A stretch of 64,000 nt of DNA from Microbulbifer sp. VAAF005 (GTDB lineage: Bacteria; Pseudomonadota; Gammaproteobacteria; Pseudomonadales; Cellvibrionaceae), in contig NZ_CP120233.1 in NCBI RefSeq assembly GCF_030012985.1, forward strand, positions 744,001-808,000. The letters run 5' to 3'. A model generated the notes under the pieces. That model saw only the letters and a program-made list of their open reading frames with translations, ran no database searches and had not been told where the DNA came from. Positions 21,040 through 32,411 of the stretch are shown piece after piece. The translations under genes and the position numbers were made by a program. Within the stretch, counting starts at the first letter, position 1, and each line of letters starts with the position of its first letter.

Positions 21040-21979
21040 AAGATTCAGAGGAATCAGTCCAGTGGCGAACAGGCTTAAAGCCGCCTTTCATCAACAGGGT
21101 ATTAAAACTACTCACTTTATATTTATGGCTATTCTCGGTATGAATAGTCTCTCCTTCCAAAAAGACGATTTGTTCCCCAGCGATTGCGACTCTCTGATCC
21201 CGAAGGCTAACTAAATGCATTTCTACGCGCTGTCGCAATGGCTGATAGAAGGCGCGATGAGAGAAAGATGACAAATCAAAGTTGCCTCCCAACTCACTGT
21301 TAATTCGTTGCAGGAGGTTCTTGTTAAACTGCTCCGTAATATGCTCACTATCGTGATACGCCCTCTCCAGCACAACGGAATCTTTAACTAAATCAGTTCC
21401 GATAAGCAGGCCGTCTCCCGCTCTCAAATTCGCCGCAAACGTCTCCAGCAATTGCTCCGCCCTATCCGGCTCAAAGTTTCCAATTGTCGAGCCAGGAAAA
21501 AACACCACACGTTTTTTTGACTCAATATTTGACAGATTGTCCCATACTTCGGCTTGAGTAAAGTCACCCACTTCCGGCCAGATAGAAATATGAGGTAAGC
21601 CTTTTTTAATTCGTTGCCCCGCCAGATAGAGAATCTCCGGGGAAATATCGATGGGATAGTATCCGCTAGGGCTTTTTAAAAGATGCAGTAAGCCCTCTAC
21701 TTTTTCGCAGTTGCCTGCACCGGGCTCCACCAGTAGTGCCCCTGGGCCAATTTCCTCAGCAATATCCGGTAGATACTGATTGAATATCTTAGCCTCAGTA
21801 CGGGTTAAATAATAATCGTCTACATCACATATTTTCTCGAATAACTGAGAACCAAGTTCGTCGTATAGGTATTTACACGGTAGTGTTTTCTGATCTCCGG
21901 CCAACCCCCGTAACACATCATTGAGAAATTCATGGTCTTGTTGTGAACTTTCCTGCATTGATGATACGGCTGCTTTCAC
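21011..21979 (-). CDS. egtD: L-histidine N-alpha-methyltransferase EgtD
   Basis: 322 residues from the GTG at 21979 (AGGAG eight bases upstream); a longer frame to 22018 would run into egtB. It has the EgtD-specific motifs KYLYDELGSQLFEKIC near the N-terminus, YYLTRTEAKIF, the SAM site LVEPGAGNCEKVEGLL and the FFPGSTIGNFEP block. It makes hercynine by three methylations of histidine in ergothioneine synthesis. It follows egtB by two bases and overlaps the next gene, so the three are probably one operon. Confidence 0.93.
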   Translation of the reverse strand: MKAAVSSMQESSQQDHEFLNDVLRGLAGDQKTLPCKYLYDELGSQLFEKICDVDDYYLTRTEAKIFNQYLPDIAEEIGPGALLVEPGAGNCEKVEGLLHLLKSPSGYYPIDISPEILYLAGQRIKKGLPHISIWPEVGDFTQAEVWDNLSNIESKKRVVFFPGSTIGNFEPDRAEQLLETFAANLRAGDGLLIGTDLVKDSVVLERAYHDSEHITEQFNKNLLQRINSELGGNFDLSSFSHRAFYQPLRQRVEMHLVSLRDQRVAIAGEQIVFLEGETIHTENSHKYKVSSFNTLLMKGGFKPVRHWTDSSESYAIHYAQAI

Positions 21980-21981
21980 AT

Positions 21982-23286
21982 TTAGTCTCCTGCCAAACGG
22001 ATACCGGTAAATTGCCACGACTGATGTGGATAAAAGAAGTTGCGGTAACTGATCCGGATATGGTCAGCCGGGGTTGCAAAAGATCCACCGCGAAGAACCT
22101 TTTGGTTACACATAAACTTTCCGTTGTACTCCCCTACTGCATCCTCCCGGGCTCTGAAGCCCCGATAAGGCAAGTAAGCACTGGAAGTCCACTCCCACAA
22201 ATCCCCTAAGAACTGCGTTTGTCCTCGCTGCGCCTGCAACGGCCTGAAGTGGCGTTTTTCCAGGAAATTAGCTGATGCCATCTGATTCGGCTGACGTAAA
22301 TGACAAGCAGCTGCCTCCCATTCAAATTCGGTAGGCAATCGTTTTCCAGCCCAGGTTGCGAAAGCATCTGCCTCATAAAAAGAAAGATGACAGACAGGCT
22401 CAGCTGGATTTAAGGGTAGCAATCCATAGAGGGAGTACTGATGCCAACCATCGCCATTCAGCCGCCAATAGAATGGATGCTTTTGCTGGTTGTTCTGCAA
22501 ATACAACCAACCATCCGAAAGCCACAGTCGATGCTGTTCATAGCCACCATCCTCTATAAATTCAAGGTACTCGCCATTGGTAACCAGTCGGGAGGCAATA
22601 ACAAACTCATCGATAAACTGTTGATGCTCAGGTCCTTCATTATCAAAGCAGAAAGCGTCCCCATTACTCCCAATCCCATAGAAGTCCTTGGGTATACTCA
22701 ACCAGCGTAGCGGTTCCAGTGCCCCGTCTTCATCTTCAGGAAACATATCCCGGTAAGCTGGTGCCATGGGATTAGTTGATAGGGCATGCTTGATATCGGT
22801 CAATATCAATTCCTGGTGCTGCTGCTCATGATTCAAGCCCAGCTGGACCAACGCGGCCAAATTTTCAGGAATCGGGTACTCACAGAGCAACCGGTGCATG
22901 GAGTCATCGATGAATTTTCGATATTCATAAACCTGGGCACTATCCGGACGCGAAATTAGCCCCCTGTTAGGGCGTGCAAAGGGGGTACCCAAACTGTTGT
23001 AGTAAGAGTTGAACAGGTGGTTGAAGTGTGGGTTAAACGTTTGATATCCCCGCAACCGGTTGGCAAGGATAAAGGTCTCAAAGAACCAGCTCGTATGTGC
23101 TAAATGCCATTTGGTAGGGCTGGCATCTGGCATAGACTGTAGCTGCATATCCTCCGGGGATAACGGCAACGCGAGGTTCTCTGTCTCTGCACGAACTTTC
23201 TGGTAATCACTGAGAAGTTGATGTTGTACTTCCTCTAAAGTTACTTCACCGACGTGTATTGCCATATTAGTAATCAACTGCGACAC
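21982..23286 (-). CDS. egtB: Ergothioneine sulfoxide synthase EgtB
   Basis: 434 residues. The N-terminal DinB-like half has the iron ligands in WHLAHTSWFFETF and LNHEQQHQELI; the C-terminal half is a formylglycine-generating-enzyme/sulfatase-modifying fold (GKRLPTEFEWEAA, LGDLWEWTSSAYLPYRGF, LRGGSFATP). EgtB is a non-haem iron enzyme that joins hercynine to gamma-glutamylcysteine or cysteine with oxygen. No egtA, egtC or egtE is near, so the thiol donor and the C-S lyase must come from elsewhere, which is common in proteobacteria. Confidence 0.93.
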   Translation of the reverse strand: MSQLITNMAIHVGEVTLEEVQHQLLSDYQKVRAETENLALPLSPEDMQLQSMPDASPTKWHLAHTSWFFETFILANRLRGYQTFNPHFNHLFNSYYNSLGTPFARPNRGLISRPDSAQVYEYRKFIDDSMHRLLCEYPIPENLAALVQLGLNHEQQHQELILTDIKHALSTNPMAPAYRDMFPEDEDGALEPLRWLSIPKDFYGIGSNGDAFCFDNEGPEHQQFIDEFVIASRLVTNGEYLEFIEDGGYEQHRLWLSDGWLYLQNNQQKHPFYWRLNGDGWHQYSLYGLLPLNPAEPVCHLSFYEADAFATWAGKRLPTEFEWEAAACHLRQPNQMASANFLEKRHFRPLQAQRGQTQFLGDLWEWTSSAYLPYRGFRAREDAVGEYNGKFMCNQKVLRGGSFATPADHIRISYRNFFYPHQSWQFTGIRLAGD

Positions 23287-23647
23287 ATTTCTTCTCTATT
23301 GAAATCATCATACGCAGTTTTAGGTGTAAACCTAGAGGGTAGCTATTCAACAGAAGGGTATATGCGCCAGTTTATTTTTCTCTTGAAGAATCAATAAAAA
23401 AAGGGCCGGATAAACCGGCCCACTCTCTCGTCATGCTGACAGGAATAACTTAATAAAATAGAGCAAAAATTGTTTTATGTACTATTTCTTTCAAAATTTA
23501 GACGCAATTTTCACAATCTAAACGTTTTTTATAGGCTACTGCCGAAATAAGGAGCTCTAAATAATCCCACAATGCCCCAGTGGCCTTTAAATGCCTTCCC
23601 AAGGTCGACAACTGCACATCCCTGTGCCGTATTAACCCATGGGTTAA
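23287..23647. other. Intergenic region upstream of egtB
   Basis: Holds the terminator of the TonB receptor gene (23394-23421) and, to its left, roughly 100 bases in which the egt promoter must lie. No other element was seen. Confidence 0.6.
23394..23421 (-). terminator. Rho-independent terminator of the TonB receptor gene
   Basis: Read on the minus strand: GGGCCGG-TTTAT-CCGGCCC, a perfect 7-bp GC stem, followed directly by seven T. It lies about 225 bases after the receptor stop codon. Confidence 0.85.
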
Positions 23648-26196
23648 TTAAAATCGGACAGTTAAATCCGCACCGTACATTCTCGGCATAAAGCGCCAAG
23701 CGGGACTGGCACCAATGGCTGCGCCGGTACCACCATAGCCGCCAGCGATTTCTTCATCCGTCAAATTTTGTATCCAGAGCGCTAAAGAATAACTATCTGA
23801 AGGGCTGTTCCAGGCTGCCCGCAGGTTGAATAACTTATAGTCTTCCACGATACGTGTCCGGTCAGTAATCGAACCAATTCGCTCATCTGTCCAGTTATAA
23901 TCGCCACGGAAAATAAACTCCCCGCCAGATGCAAGGTCCACTGTGTATTCAGCCATTAGGTTGAATTTATTCTCTGGCGTTGATACCCGAGACTGGCCTA
24001 CTTTCGAGTCCTCTTCAGTCTCACCAATGGCTTCGATGATCTGGTAGTCAGTAAACTCTGTATCCAGGTAGGAGTAATTACCGGCAATAAACAAGCTCTC
24101 TGTTACTGCCCACTGTACTTCGATCTCCGCCCCAGTACCCTCTGCATCCGAATTCCGCAGGTTATAACTGGGAATAGGAGTACCCACCAGATCCAGTTCC
24201 TGCAAATTGTTGTATTCGTAGGTGTAAATAGAGGTATTCAAGCGTACTCGGTTGTCGAACAGACTGCTCTTAAGACCAACCTCCAGGTTAACGACATCTT
24301 CCTGATCGAAAGATGACTCAACCCCGGGACCAAAGTTAAGACTATTGAATCCACCGGCTTTAAAACCATCCGCCAGGGAGACATAGGTCATCACATCGTC
24401 GTTCCAGCGGTAATCCAGCACTATACGACCGGAAAGGTCGCTCCAGCTATCACTCAATTTGGAGTCCAAAACCGGCTGGCCATTGTTGAAAAACACAATG
24501 CCAAACAACTGGGACCCCAAGTCGACTTCAGGCAGGGTTACAGTGCCGATTACGTTGCCATCTCCGTCAACCAAGCGCACATCTCCGCCGGACAGGGACA
24601 GTGGGATACTGTTGCCATAAGCCGTCTGGATGGTGAAATCTTTTTGATCGTAGGTATAACGAGCACCAACAGTCAGGTCCAACTTATCAGTAAGGCTCCA
24701 GGTCATGTCACCGTAAATAGCACTGGAACGGTAATCACCTGTGTTGCGAACGCTCTCCCCCAATGTGCATCCGAGGCTATCCAGGGATTGAAGCCCGCCA
24801 TCATCTGTCCAACTACATCTTCCGCATAGAGCATATCGCCGGTTATTCCAGTGGCCTCTAACTGAGCGAGTAATGCATCTACCTGGCCTGTTTGCAGCAT
24901 CAGGTCATAGACAAAGGAAGCGCTGGCAATTCCCTCCAACCCCGCCTGCTGTAGCTGCGCACGGGTGATAACCGCTAAGTCTTCTTGCTCGGTTTGGGTC
25001 AGGTCTGGATAGGCAGCCTTTACCCCTTCATAAACGGCAAAGGATTCCACCGATCCGGTAGTGAAATTGGCATAAGTGGTGTGATCCACCTCTTCTTCGG
25101 AGTAAGAAGCTCCCAGAGTCCATTTGATAGTATCTGTAGCACCATTGAGTCGGAACTCTTGAGAGAACTGGCTTTGATCATCAGTATTAGCTGACCCAAA
25201 CATATAGTCCGGGTTGGCGGTACCATCCTCATCCTGCTGCAGGTGGGCATCGAATTCGCTGTAGGCAGTAATCGAAGTAAAAGTGAAATTATCGAAATCT
25301 TTGGTAATTGTCAGTGATGTGCCAAAGGAATCACGATCCTCAATGGTCGGGGTATCCAGGGCATAGTCGCCAAAAACATCCGTTTCATCTTTAAGGCTGG
25401 GCACTATGGTTGTTCGCAAAGCACTGCCTTGATCCATAATCCCGTAATTGGCGCGCCACAGCACCTCGGTATCCGTCGCCGGCTCCCACAACACAGAGGC
25501 GCGGTAGGTCTGAGTATCCTGATCCCCTACAGAGAATCCATTTGCTAAATTATCAGCAAATGGATCGCGACGATTTGTCGACGCCGAAAAACGGCCATAC
25601 AGGTTGTCACTAATCTGGCGATTAACCAAAAGATCCGACGACTGGCGCCCATAATTACCGGCAGTTAGATTTAATTCCGTAGAATCATCCGCCTGCGGTT
25701 TGGTGGTAATAATGTGGATCGCACCACCGGTGGCATTGCGACCGAATAGTGTACCCTGAGGCCCTTTGAGGACTTCAACCCTCTCAATATCGGTCAGCGG
25801 TATCTCGGCACCTGCACTGCGGCCGGTATAAACCCCATCCACATAGACCGCCACTGCTGGATCAGACCCTATGGTCCAGTCATTAGTTTGCACGCCGCGA
25901 ATACTGTACGTTGGCTGCAGGGCGGTATCATTGTGCATTTCCACGCCCGGCGTATATTTCCCCAAGTCAGTCAAATTTTTGACACCGGCTTCTTTTATAT
26001 TTTCCCCGGTGAAGGCGGAAATCGCGATAGGTACGTCCTGTAGGTTTTCCGCTCGCTTCTGCGCAGTAACGACAACCTCCTCAATTTCCGCAGCGTGAAC
26101 GTGAGAGCCGACAGCGGTGAGGAAAGCAATGGTTCCAGAAAGAATGGAAAGATTGAATCTACGGTTTGTTACATCTCTACCAACATCGTGCATCAT
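23648..26196 (-). pseudogene. TonB-dependent receptor, frameshifted
   Basis: Outer-membrane receptor of about 849 residues when one G is added at plus-strand C5 24757-24761. Part one has a signal peptide, a TonB box (EIEEVVVTAQKRAENLQDVP), and a plug domain with YSIRGVQTN and VEVLKGPQGTLFGRNATGG. Part two restarts in another frame with GESVRNTGDYRSSAIYGD and carries the rest of the beta-barrel, ending in the terminal Phe expected of outer-membrane proteins (YGADLTVRF). The substrate is unknown; the type resembles receptors for diverse organic ligands in marine gammaproteobacteria. It is divergent from an acylase gene. Confidence 0.9.
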
Positions 26197-26491
26197 CGCG
26201 TCCTCGCGTTTATTGTTATACAGCCTGATGTTTTCGATTTCTTGTTGTTTTTGTTATTGCACGCCATCTTACGGTTGCGTTTTCATATTGAAAACCCTGC
26301 GATGACTTTTTTCTTGTGACCAGTCAGTTCTTCGAGAAATAGCAGTGAATGACAGGAAAATCCTATAATTTAAAGCTTGGGTTTTGTCACTAAAAGTTAC
26401 TCTTTGTATCGCTTAGTAACTTTGCGAGTGAAATTAAAATTGCACAAAAAAGTGCTACCGACATTAACTCAGAGATTTTGCAGCCACCACA
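26197..26491. other. Divergent promoter region, receptor / acylase
   Basis: About 295 AT-rich bases shared by the TonB receptor (minus) and the acylase (plus). No Fur box or other operator was found by eye. Confidence 0.4.
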
Positions 26492-28849
26492 ATGACGACA
26501 TTTCCATTTCTCAAGCGGTATATGCCAGCACTAATTATCAGCCTATTGGGTTTGATAATTATATTTTTAATTGGCTCCTGGATCTGGCTCCGACAGAGCT
26601 TGCCTATTCTCGATGGAACCATTACCACGGGTGAATTAAAAGACCCGGTTGTTATCGAGCGCGATTCACAGGGAGTGCCATTAATTCATTCTGAAAACCG
26701 AAACAGTTCGGCCTTCGCATTGGGCTTTTTACACGCGCAGGAACGTTTTTTTCAAATGGATCTGTTGCGGAGAAGTTCTGCTGGGGAATTATCAGAATTA
26801 CTGGGCGCGTCCACTATAAAACACGATCAAAAGGTACGTTTGCATCAATTTCGCCAGCGAGCAGAGCGAAACATTGCTGCGATGCCGGCGGAACAAAAGG
26901 CCCTTCTGGATCAATATATCAACGGTATTAATTTCGGCCTCAACCAGCTTCCCGCAAAACCCTGGGAGTATTTGTTATTGGGTCAGAAACCACGCCCCTG
27001 GAATTCTGCCGACAGCCTGTTAACGATCTACAGCATGTACCTGACGCTACAAAGTGAACGCGGTAGCTATGAACTTCGCGACACCGCTTTAGCCGAATTG
27101 CTTCCAGCAGATCTCTACGCTTTCTATTTTCCCCAGGGCGGGCGATGGGACGCACCACTATTTGGCGAAGCACGAGAAAAAGTCAGTCTCCCAGAAACAC
27201 CGATTTCTGCACTTTTAGATGAACAGGACACTATCGTTTATCAGGCGATGGAGAGTGATGACAAAATTTACGGCAGTAATAACTGGGTGGTCGGCGGTAA
27301 TTTAACAGCGCACGGCGGTGCCACTCTTGCCAACGATATGCACCTCGGGCTGAGTGTTCCCAATATCTGGTTCCGAGCAGGCTGGAGCATACCTGGCACC
27401 AACCGATTTGTTCGTGGCGTCACACTTCCGGGCGGCCCAATTATGGTTGCCGGAAGTAACGAATTAGTTGCCTGGGGATTTACCAACACCGGTGGCGACT
27501 GGAGTGACCTGATTCCACTGGAACTCAGCGAAGACGGCAATCAATATAAAACGCCTGAAGGCTGGAGAAGTTTTGCCTATGAAACAGAATCTATCGCCGT
27601 CAAAGGCAGCGACCCAAAAACCATAGAAGTTCGCACAACTATCTGGGGTCCCGTTATCGGTACAAACCACGATGGCGTTCCTCTCGCATTCCGCTGGGTT
27701 GCTCACGACACTTTGGGCGGCAATATGAACTTGATTGATATGGAAGTTGTTCGCACCGCCGAAGAAGCTCTGGAGCTTGGCCCCACCATAGGCATCCCTC
27801 ATCAGAACCTAGTGGTTGGCGATAGTAACGGCAATATTGGTTGGACTGTGGCTGGCGCTATTCCCAAGCGAGTCGGGTTTGATGGCAGTCGATCAATCAG
27901 CTGGGCAGATGGTAGTGCCTATTGGGACGGCTATTTAAGCCCCCAGGAGCACCCCCGCCTGTATAACCCGGAGTCCGGCCGAATCTGGAGTGCCAACGCT
28001 CGTATCGTTGATGGGGACTATCTCAAACTCATGGGCAACCACGGCTATGCGCTCGGCGCACGTCAGCAACAAATTCGCGAACGGCTTTTCGCTCAAGAGA
28101 AATTCAATGAGCAGGACCTTTTAAATATCCAGCTCGACGATCAGGCAGTTTTTCTCGAGCGGTGGCAGCAACACCTCCTCACCTTACTTGAAGATCAGCA
28201 AGACTACCGCGAGGTATATACACAGATTCAAAATTGGGGAGGCCGAGCCGCCATCGACTCCGTAGGCTATCGCATCGTTCGCAACTATCGCCTGAAGTTG
28301 ATGGAGCTTACGACAGCGCCCATTTTGACTTACATGCGCCGCTATCAGCCTAAGTTTTCTTTCGGCCAACTCAAGCGCCAATTTGAATACCCACTTTGGG
28401 AAATGGCTCAGCAAGAGCCAAAACAGCTTCTCAACCCGGATTTTGAATCCTGGAACGCGATAAAGCTCGCCGCTCTGGATCAAGTACTGGAAAAAATGAA
28501 TCGCAGCAATCAACCCCTTAAGCGTCAATCCTGGGGTGCTGAAAATACGGCAAAGATCCAGCATCCACTGGGCAAAGCAATACCACCGCTGAATTGGTTC
28601 CTGGCAATGCCTGCGGAGCCTCTCGCTGGAGATACCCATATGCCCCGCTTCCAGTCTCCCACTCATGGCGCATCCCAGCGCTTAGTGGTTTCACCGGGCC
28701 GGGATGCAGACGGTATTTTCCATATGGCCACAGGTCAGAGTGCTCATCCACTCTCACCATTTTTCGGCAACGGCCATCAGGATTGGGTAAAGGGAAACAC
28801 TTCATCATTTATTGAACGCGAGCCTCGCTACCGACTCACGTTAAATTAG
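26492..28849 (+). CDS. Penicillin acylase (Ntn-hydrolase) family protein
   Basis: 785 residues. An N-terminal membrane anchor or signal (about 10-30) is followed by the alpha chain with VVIERDSQGVPLIHSENRNSSAFALGFLHAQERFFQMDL, a spacer, and the beta chain starting at the nucleophile Ser in GSNNWVV near residue 260, with the family blocks LANDMHLGLSVPNIWF, GFTNTGGDWSDL and QSAHPLSPFFGNGHQDW. The precursor should cut itself before that Ser. Family members hydrolyse amide bonds, for example in beta-lactams, acyl-homoserine lactones or siderophore precursors; which applies here is open. Confidence 0.9.
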   Translation: MTTFPFLKRYMPALIISLLGLIIIFLIGSWIWLRQSLPILDGTITTGELKDPVVIERDSQGVPLIHSENRNSSAFALGFLHAQERFFQMDLLRRSSAGELSELLGASTIKHDQKVRLHQFRQRAERNIAAMPAEQKALLDQYINGINFGLNQLPAKPWEYLLLGQKPRPWNSADSLLTIYSMYLTLQSERGSYELRDTALAELLPADLYAFYFPQGGRWDAPLFGEAREKVSLPETPISALLDEQDTIVYQAMESDDKIYGSNNWVVGGNLTAHGGATLANDMHLGLSVPNIWFRAGWSIPGTNRFVRGVTLPGGPIMVAGSNELVAWGFTNTGGDWSDLIPLELSEDGNQYKTPEGWRSFAYETESIAVKGSDPKTIEVRTTIWGPVIGTNHDGVPLAFRWVAHDTLGGNMNLIDMEVVRTAEEALELGPTIGIPHQNLVVGDSNGNIGWTVAGAIPKRVGFDGSRSISWADGSAYWDGYLSPQEHPRLYNPESGRIWSANARIVDGDYLKLMGNHGYALGARQQQIRERLFAQEKFNEQDLLNIQLDDQAVFLERWQQHLLTLLEDQQDYREVYTQIQNWGGRAAIDSVGYRIVRNYRLKLMELTTAPILTYMRRYQPKFSFGQLKRQFEYPLWEMAQQEPKQLLNPDFESWNAIKLAALDQVLEKMNRSNQPLKRQSWGAENTAKIQHPLGKAIPPLNWFLAMPAEPLAGDTHMPRFQSPTHGASQRLVVSPGRDADGIFHMATGQSAHPLSPFFGNGHQDWVKGNTSSFIEREPRYRLTLN

Positions 28850-28871
28850 AGGTACCGCAGGGACGCTAAAG

Positions 28872-29147
28872 TCAGGCAGTCTCATCGAGAATTGCAAAAG
28901 ACAGAAACGTGGTGAAGAAGGCAAGACTCACAACGAAAGGCAGCACTGGAAAGCACAACATCAGTGCCGCCGATATAATCCAGAGGTTTCTCACCCAACT
29001 CTTCTTTTGCTGGTAGTGGTAGGTGTAGCGCCGGGTGTGACTGTCTAGCTGTGCAGGAATTGCTATTTCACGGACCGGTGGGAGAAAAAAGCGCACAGCA
29101 TTGGTGCAATAAAAGCGAATAAATGCAAGCAGCATATTGAACACCAC
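28872..29147 (-). CDS. Small conserved membrane protein, unknown function
   Basis: 91 residues with a basic, aromatic N-terminal half and two closely spaced hydrophobic helices in the C-terminal half (LWIISAALMLCFPVLPFVVSL, about residues 55-75, and AFFTTFLSFAI). The protein ends with an acidic tail. It lies convergent to the acylase and upstream-divergent from nothing. No domain was recognised; the amphipathic layout and clean frame support a real gene. Confidence 0.6.
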   Translation of the reverse strand: MVFNMLLAFIRFYCTNAVRFFLPPVREIAIPAQLDSHTRRYTYHYQQKKSWVRNLWIISAALMLCFPVLPFVVSLAFFTTFLSFAILDETA

Positions 29148-29199
29148 TCTGAGAGTACCTTTTCAGTATAGGTACTCTCGGCGTCATTGGGTCCCTGCC

Positions 29200-30594
29200 T
29201 TAATCTTCTCGATTTGGCTGATACCACTGAAGCTTTTCATGCAAGCTCACTACCCCACCAATGATGGTGAGTGTTGGCGCTCGAACTTCACTGTTTTCAG
29301 CAAGGGCCGGCAAGCTGCTCAAGTCACCGACAACTACTCGCTGGTCTCGCGTAGTGCCCTTTTCAACCAAGGCAGCCGGCGTATTCGCATCGAGCCCGTG
29401 TTTAATCAATTCAGCACAAATAGTTTGTAACCCCGTAAGCCCCATATAGAAAACCAGGGTTTGTGCTGGGCCCGCAAGTTCTTGCCAAGGGAGGTCCAAC
29501 TCACCCTCTTTCAGGTGCCCGGTAATAAAGCGCACAGATTGAGCGTGATCCCGGTGAGTCAGTGGGATACCAGCGTAACTGGCACAACCAGAGGCCGCTG
29601 TTATTCCCGGCACCACCTGAAAGGGAATCCCCGCCTCTGACAACTTGTCTATTTCCTCACCGCCTCGACCAAAAATAAAGGGATCGCCTCCCTTAAGCCG
29701 CAAAACCTTTTTACCTTGGCTGGCCAGATCTACCAACAGCTGATTGATATCGTCCTGTGGCACCGCGTGGAAAGCCTTGCGCTTACCTACATAGATCCGC
29801 TCTGCATCCCGGCGCACCAACTCCATCACTTCCGGTGAAACCAGCCGATCGTAGAGCACCACATCCGCCTGCTGCATCAAGCGCAGTGCGCGAAAAGTCA
29901 GCAGGTCTGGATCTCCTGGACCTCCACCTACCAGATAAACCTCACCCACCGGATTCGGGCTCCCCTGCCAGTCTTGAAGCGCATCCAACAGCGCCTGCTC
30001 GGCATCTGCTGGCTGCCCCGCCTCCATGCGGTTGGCAACGGGGCCGGCAAAAACCCACTCCCAAAAATTCTTGCGGCGAGACTCTGGCAGCGCTGCCTTA
30101 ACCCTATCGCGCATCCGCGCCGCCAAAGTTACCAGCGGTCCCAGCCCTGGCGATAGCAGAGCTTCGAGCTGAGCCCTGATTCTGCGCGCCAGTACCGGAG
30201 CCGCGCCTCCACTACTGATACCGATCGATAGATCTCCCCGCTCCACAATGGCCGGGAAAGTAAACGTGCACAACTCTGGCGCATCCACCGCATTGACCGG
30301 CAGGCGCTGAGCCTGGGCATCGGCTGAAACCTGTGCATTCACCGACTCACTATCAGATGCAGCAACGACCAGCCCCGCTTTCTGTAAATACTCGCTCGAA
30401 TAAACTGATTGAAACCATTCCCCACCAGAATCAGTCACCATTTGCTGAAGCTCATCGGTAATTTCCGGGGATACCACCAATATCCGTGCACCCGCTTTGT
30501 GCAATAAGCGAGCTTTACGGGTGGCAATGGAGCCGCCTCCAACAATCAAACAGGGATGATCTTTGACATCAAATGCGAGGGGTAAATAACGCAA
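29200..30594 (-). CDS. cysG: Siroheme synthase CysG (trifunctional)
   Basis: 464 residues with both halves: an N-terminal NAD-dependent precorrin-2 dehydrogenase/ferrochelatase (about 1-210; [35 protein letters not shown]) and a C-terminal uroporphyrinogen-III methyltransferase (about 215-460; [48 protein letters not shown]). It makes siroheme for sulfite and nitrite reductases. It is the last gene of the ftsK-to-cysG minus-strand row, separated from serS by a terminator. Confidence 0.96.
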   Translation of the reverse strand: MRYLPLAFDVKDHPCLIVGGGSIATRKARLLHKAGARILVVSPEITDELQQMVTDSGGEWFQSVYSSEYLQKAGLVVAASDSESVNAQVSADAQAQRLPVNAVDAPELCTFTFPAIVERGDLSIGISSGGAAPVLARRIRAQLEALLSPGLGPLVTLAARMRDRVKAALPESRRKNFWEWVFAGPVANRMEAGQPADAEQALLDALQDWQGSPNPVGEVYLVGGGPGDPDLLTFRALRLMQQADVVLYDRLVSPEVMELVRRDAERIYVGKRKAFHAVPQDDINQLLVDLASQGKKVLRLKGGDPFIFGRGGEEIDKLSEAGIPFQVVPGITAASGCASYAGIPLTHRDHAQSVRFITGHLKEGELDLPWQELAGPAQTLVFYMGLTGLQTICAELIKHGLDANTPAALVEKGTTRDQRVVVGDLSSLPALAENSEVRAPTLTIIGGVVSLHEKLQWYQPNRED

Positions 30595-30643
30595 CTTCTT
30601 ATTCCATCAAATAGCGGGCAAAGTGAAACTCATGACTACAAAC

Positions 30644-30676
30644 AAAAAAGGGCGAACTCTACGCTCGCCCTTTTGG
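30644..30676 (-). terminator. Rho-independent terminator after serS
   Basis: GGGCGA and TCGCCC (30650-30655 and 30665-30670) form a stem; on the minus strand it is followed by six T. It separates serS from cysG. Confidence 0.8.
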
Positions 30677-30686
30677 AGTGCTACGC

Positions 30687-32012
<1,326 letters not shown>

Positions 32013-32017
32013 TTAAA

Positions 32018-32392
32018 TTAAAAATACCGTGTCGCCAAAGCGACAGCAGCAGCGGTGGCCAACAAACAACCAACAAGGCTGCCGACAATATAGCCAAGGG
32101 CCACCAGCGGCTGGCCATTGTGCCACAGTATCAGGCTTTCGAGGGAGAAAGTGGAAAAGGTTGTCAGTGCGCCAAACATGCCGGTCATCAACAGTAGACG
32201 CCATTCCTCCCCCAACATGGCGCGGTGAGCGATCAGTACATAAACAATACCGATCAAAAAAGAGCCTGTTAAATTGACAATGATGGTTCCTAGCGGAAAC
32301 CGACCCTCAAATACCGGAAAGCTCCAGATACTCACCAGGTGGCGAAGAACTGCCCCAAGTGCGCCGCCCAAGGCGACTGCCAGCCACTGCAT
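32018..32392 (-). CDS. crcB: Fluoride exporter CrcB/Fluc
   Basis: 124 residues with four membrane helices and the Fluc motifs GGALGAVLRHLVS, LGTIIVNLTGSFLIG and the TTFSTFSLE stretch that carries the pore Phe residues and central sodium site. It forms a dual-topology dimer that lets fluoride out of the cell. It sits between rarA and serS, 20 bases after rarA; no fluoride riboswitch is seen. Confidence 0.95.
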   Translation of the reverse strand: MQWLAVALGGALGAVLRHLVSIWSFPVFEGRFPLGTIIVNLTGSFLIGIVYVLIAHRAMLGEEWRLLLMTGMFGALTTFSTFSLESLILWHNGQPLVALGYIVGSLVGCLLATAAAVALATRYF

Positions 32393-32411
32393 TTAGCTGT
32401 TTCCTTTCTAT

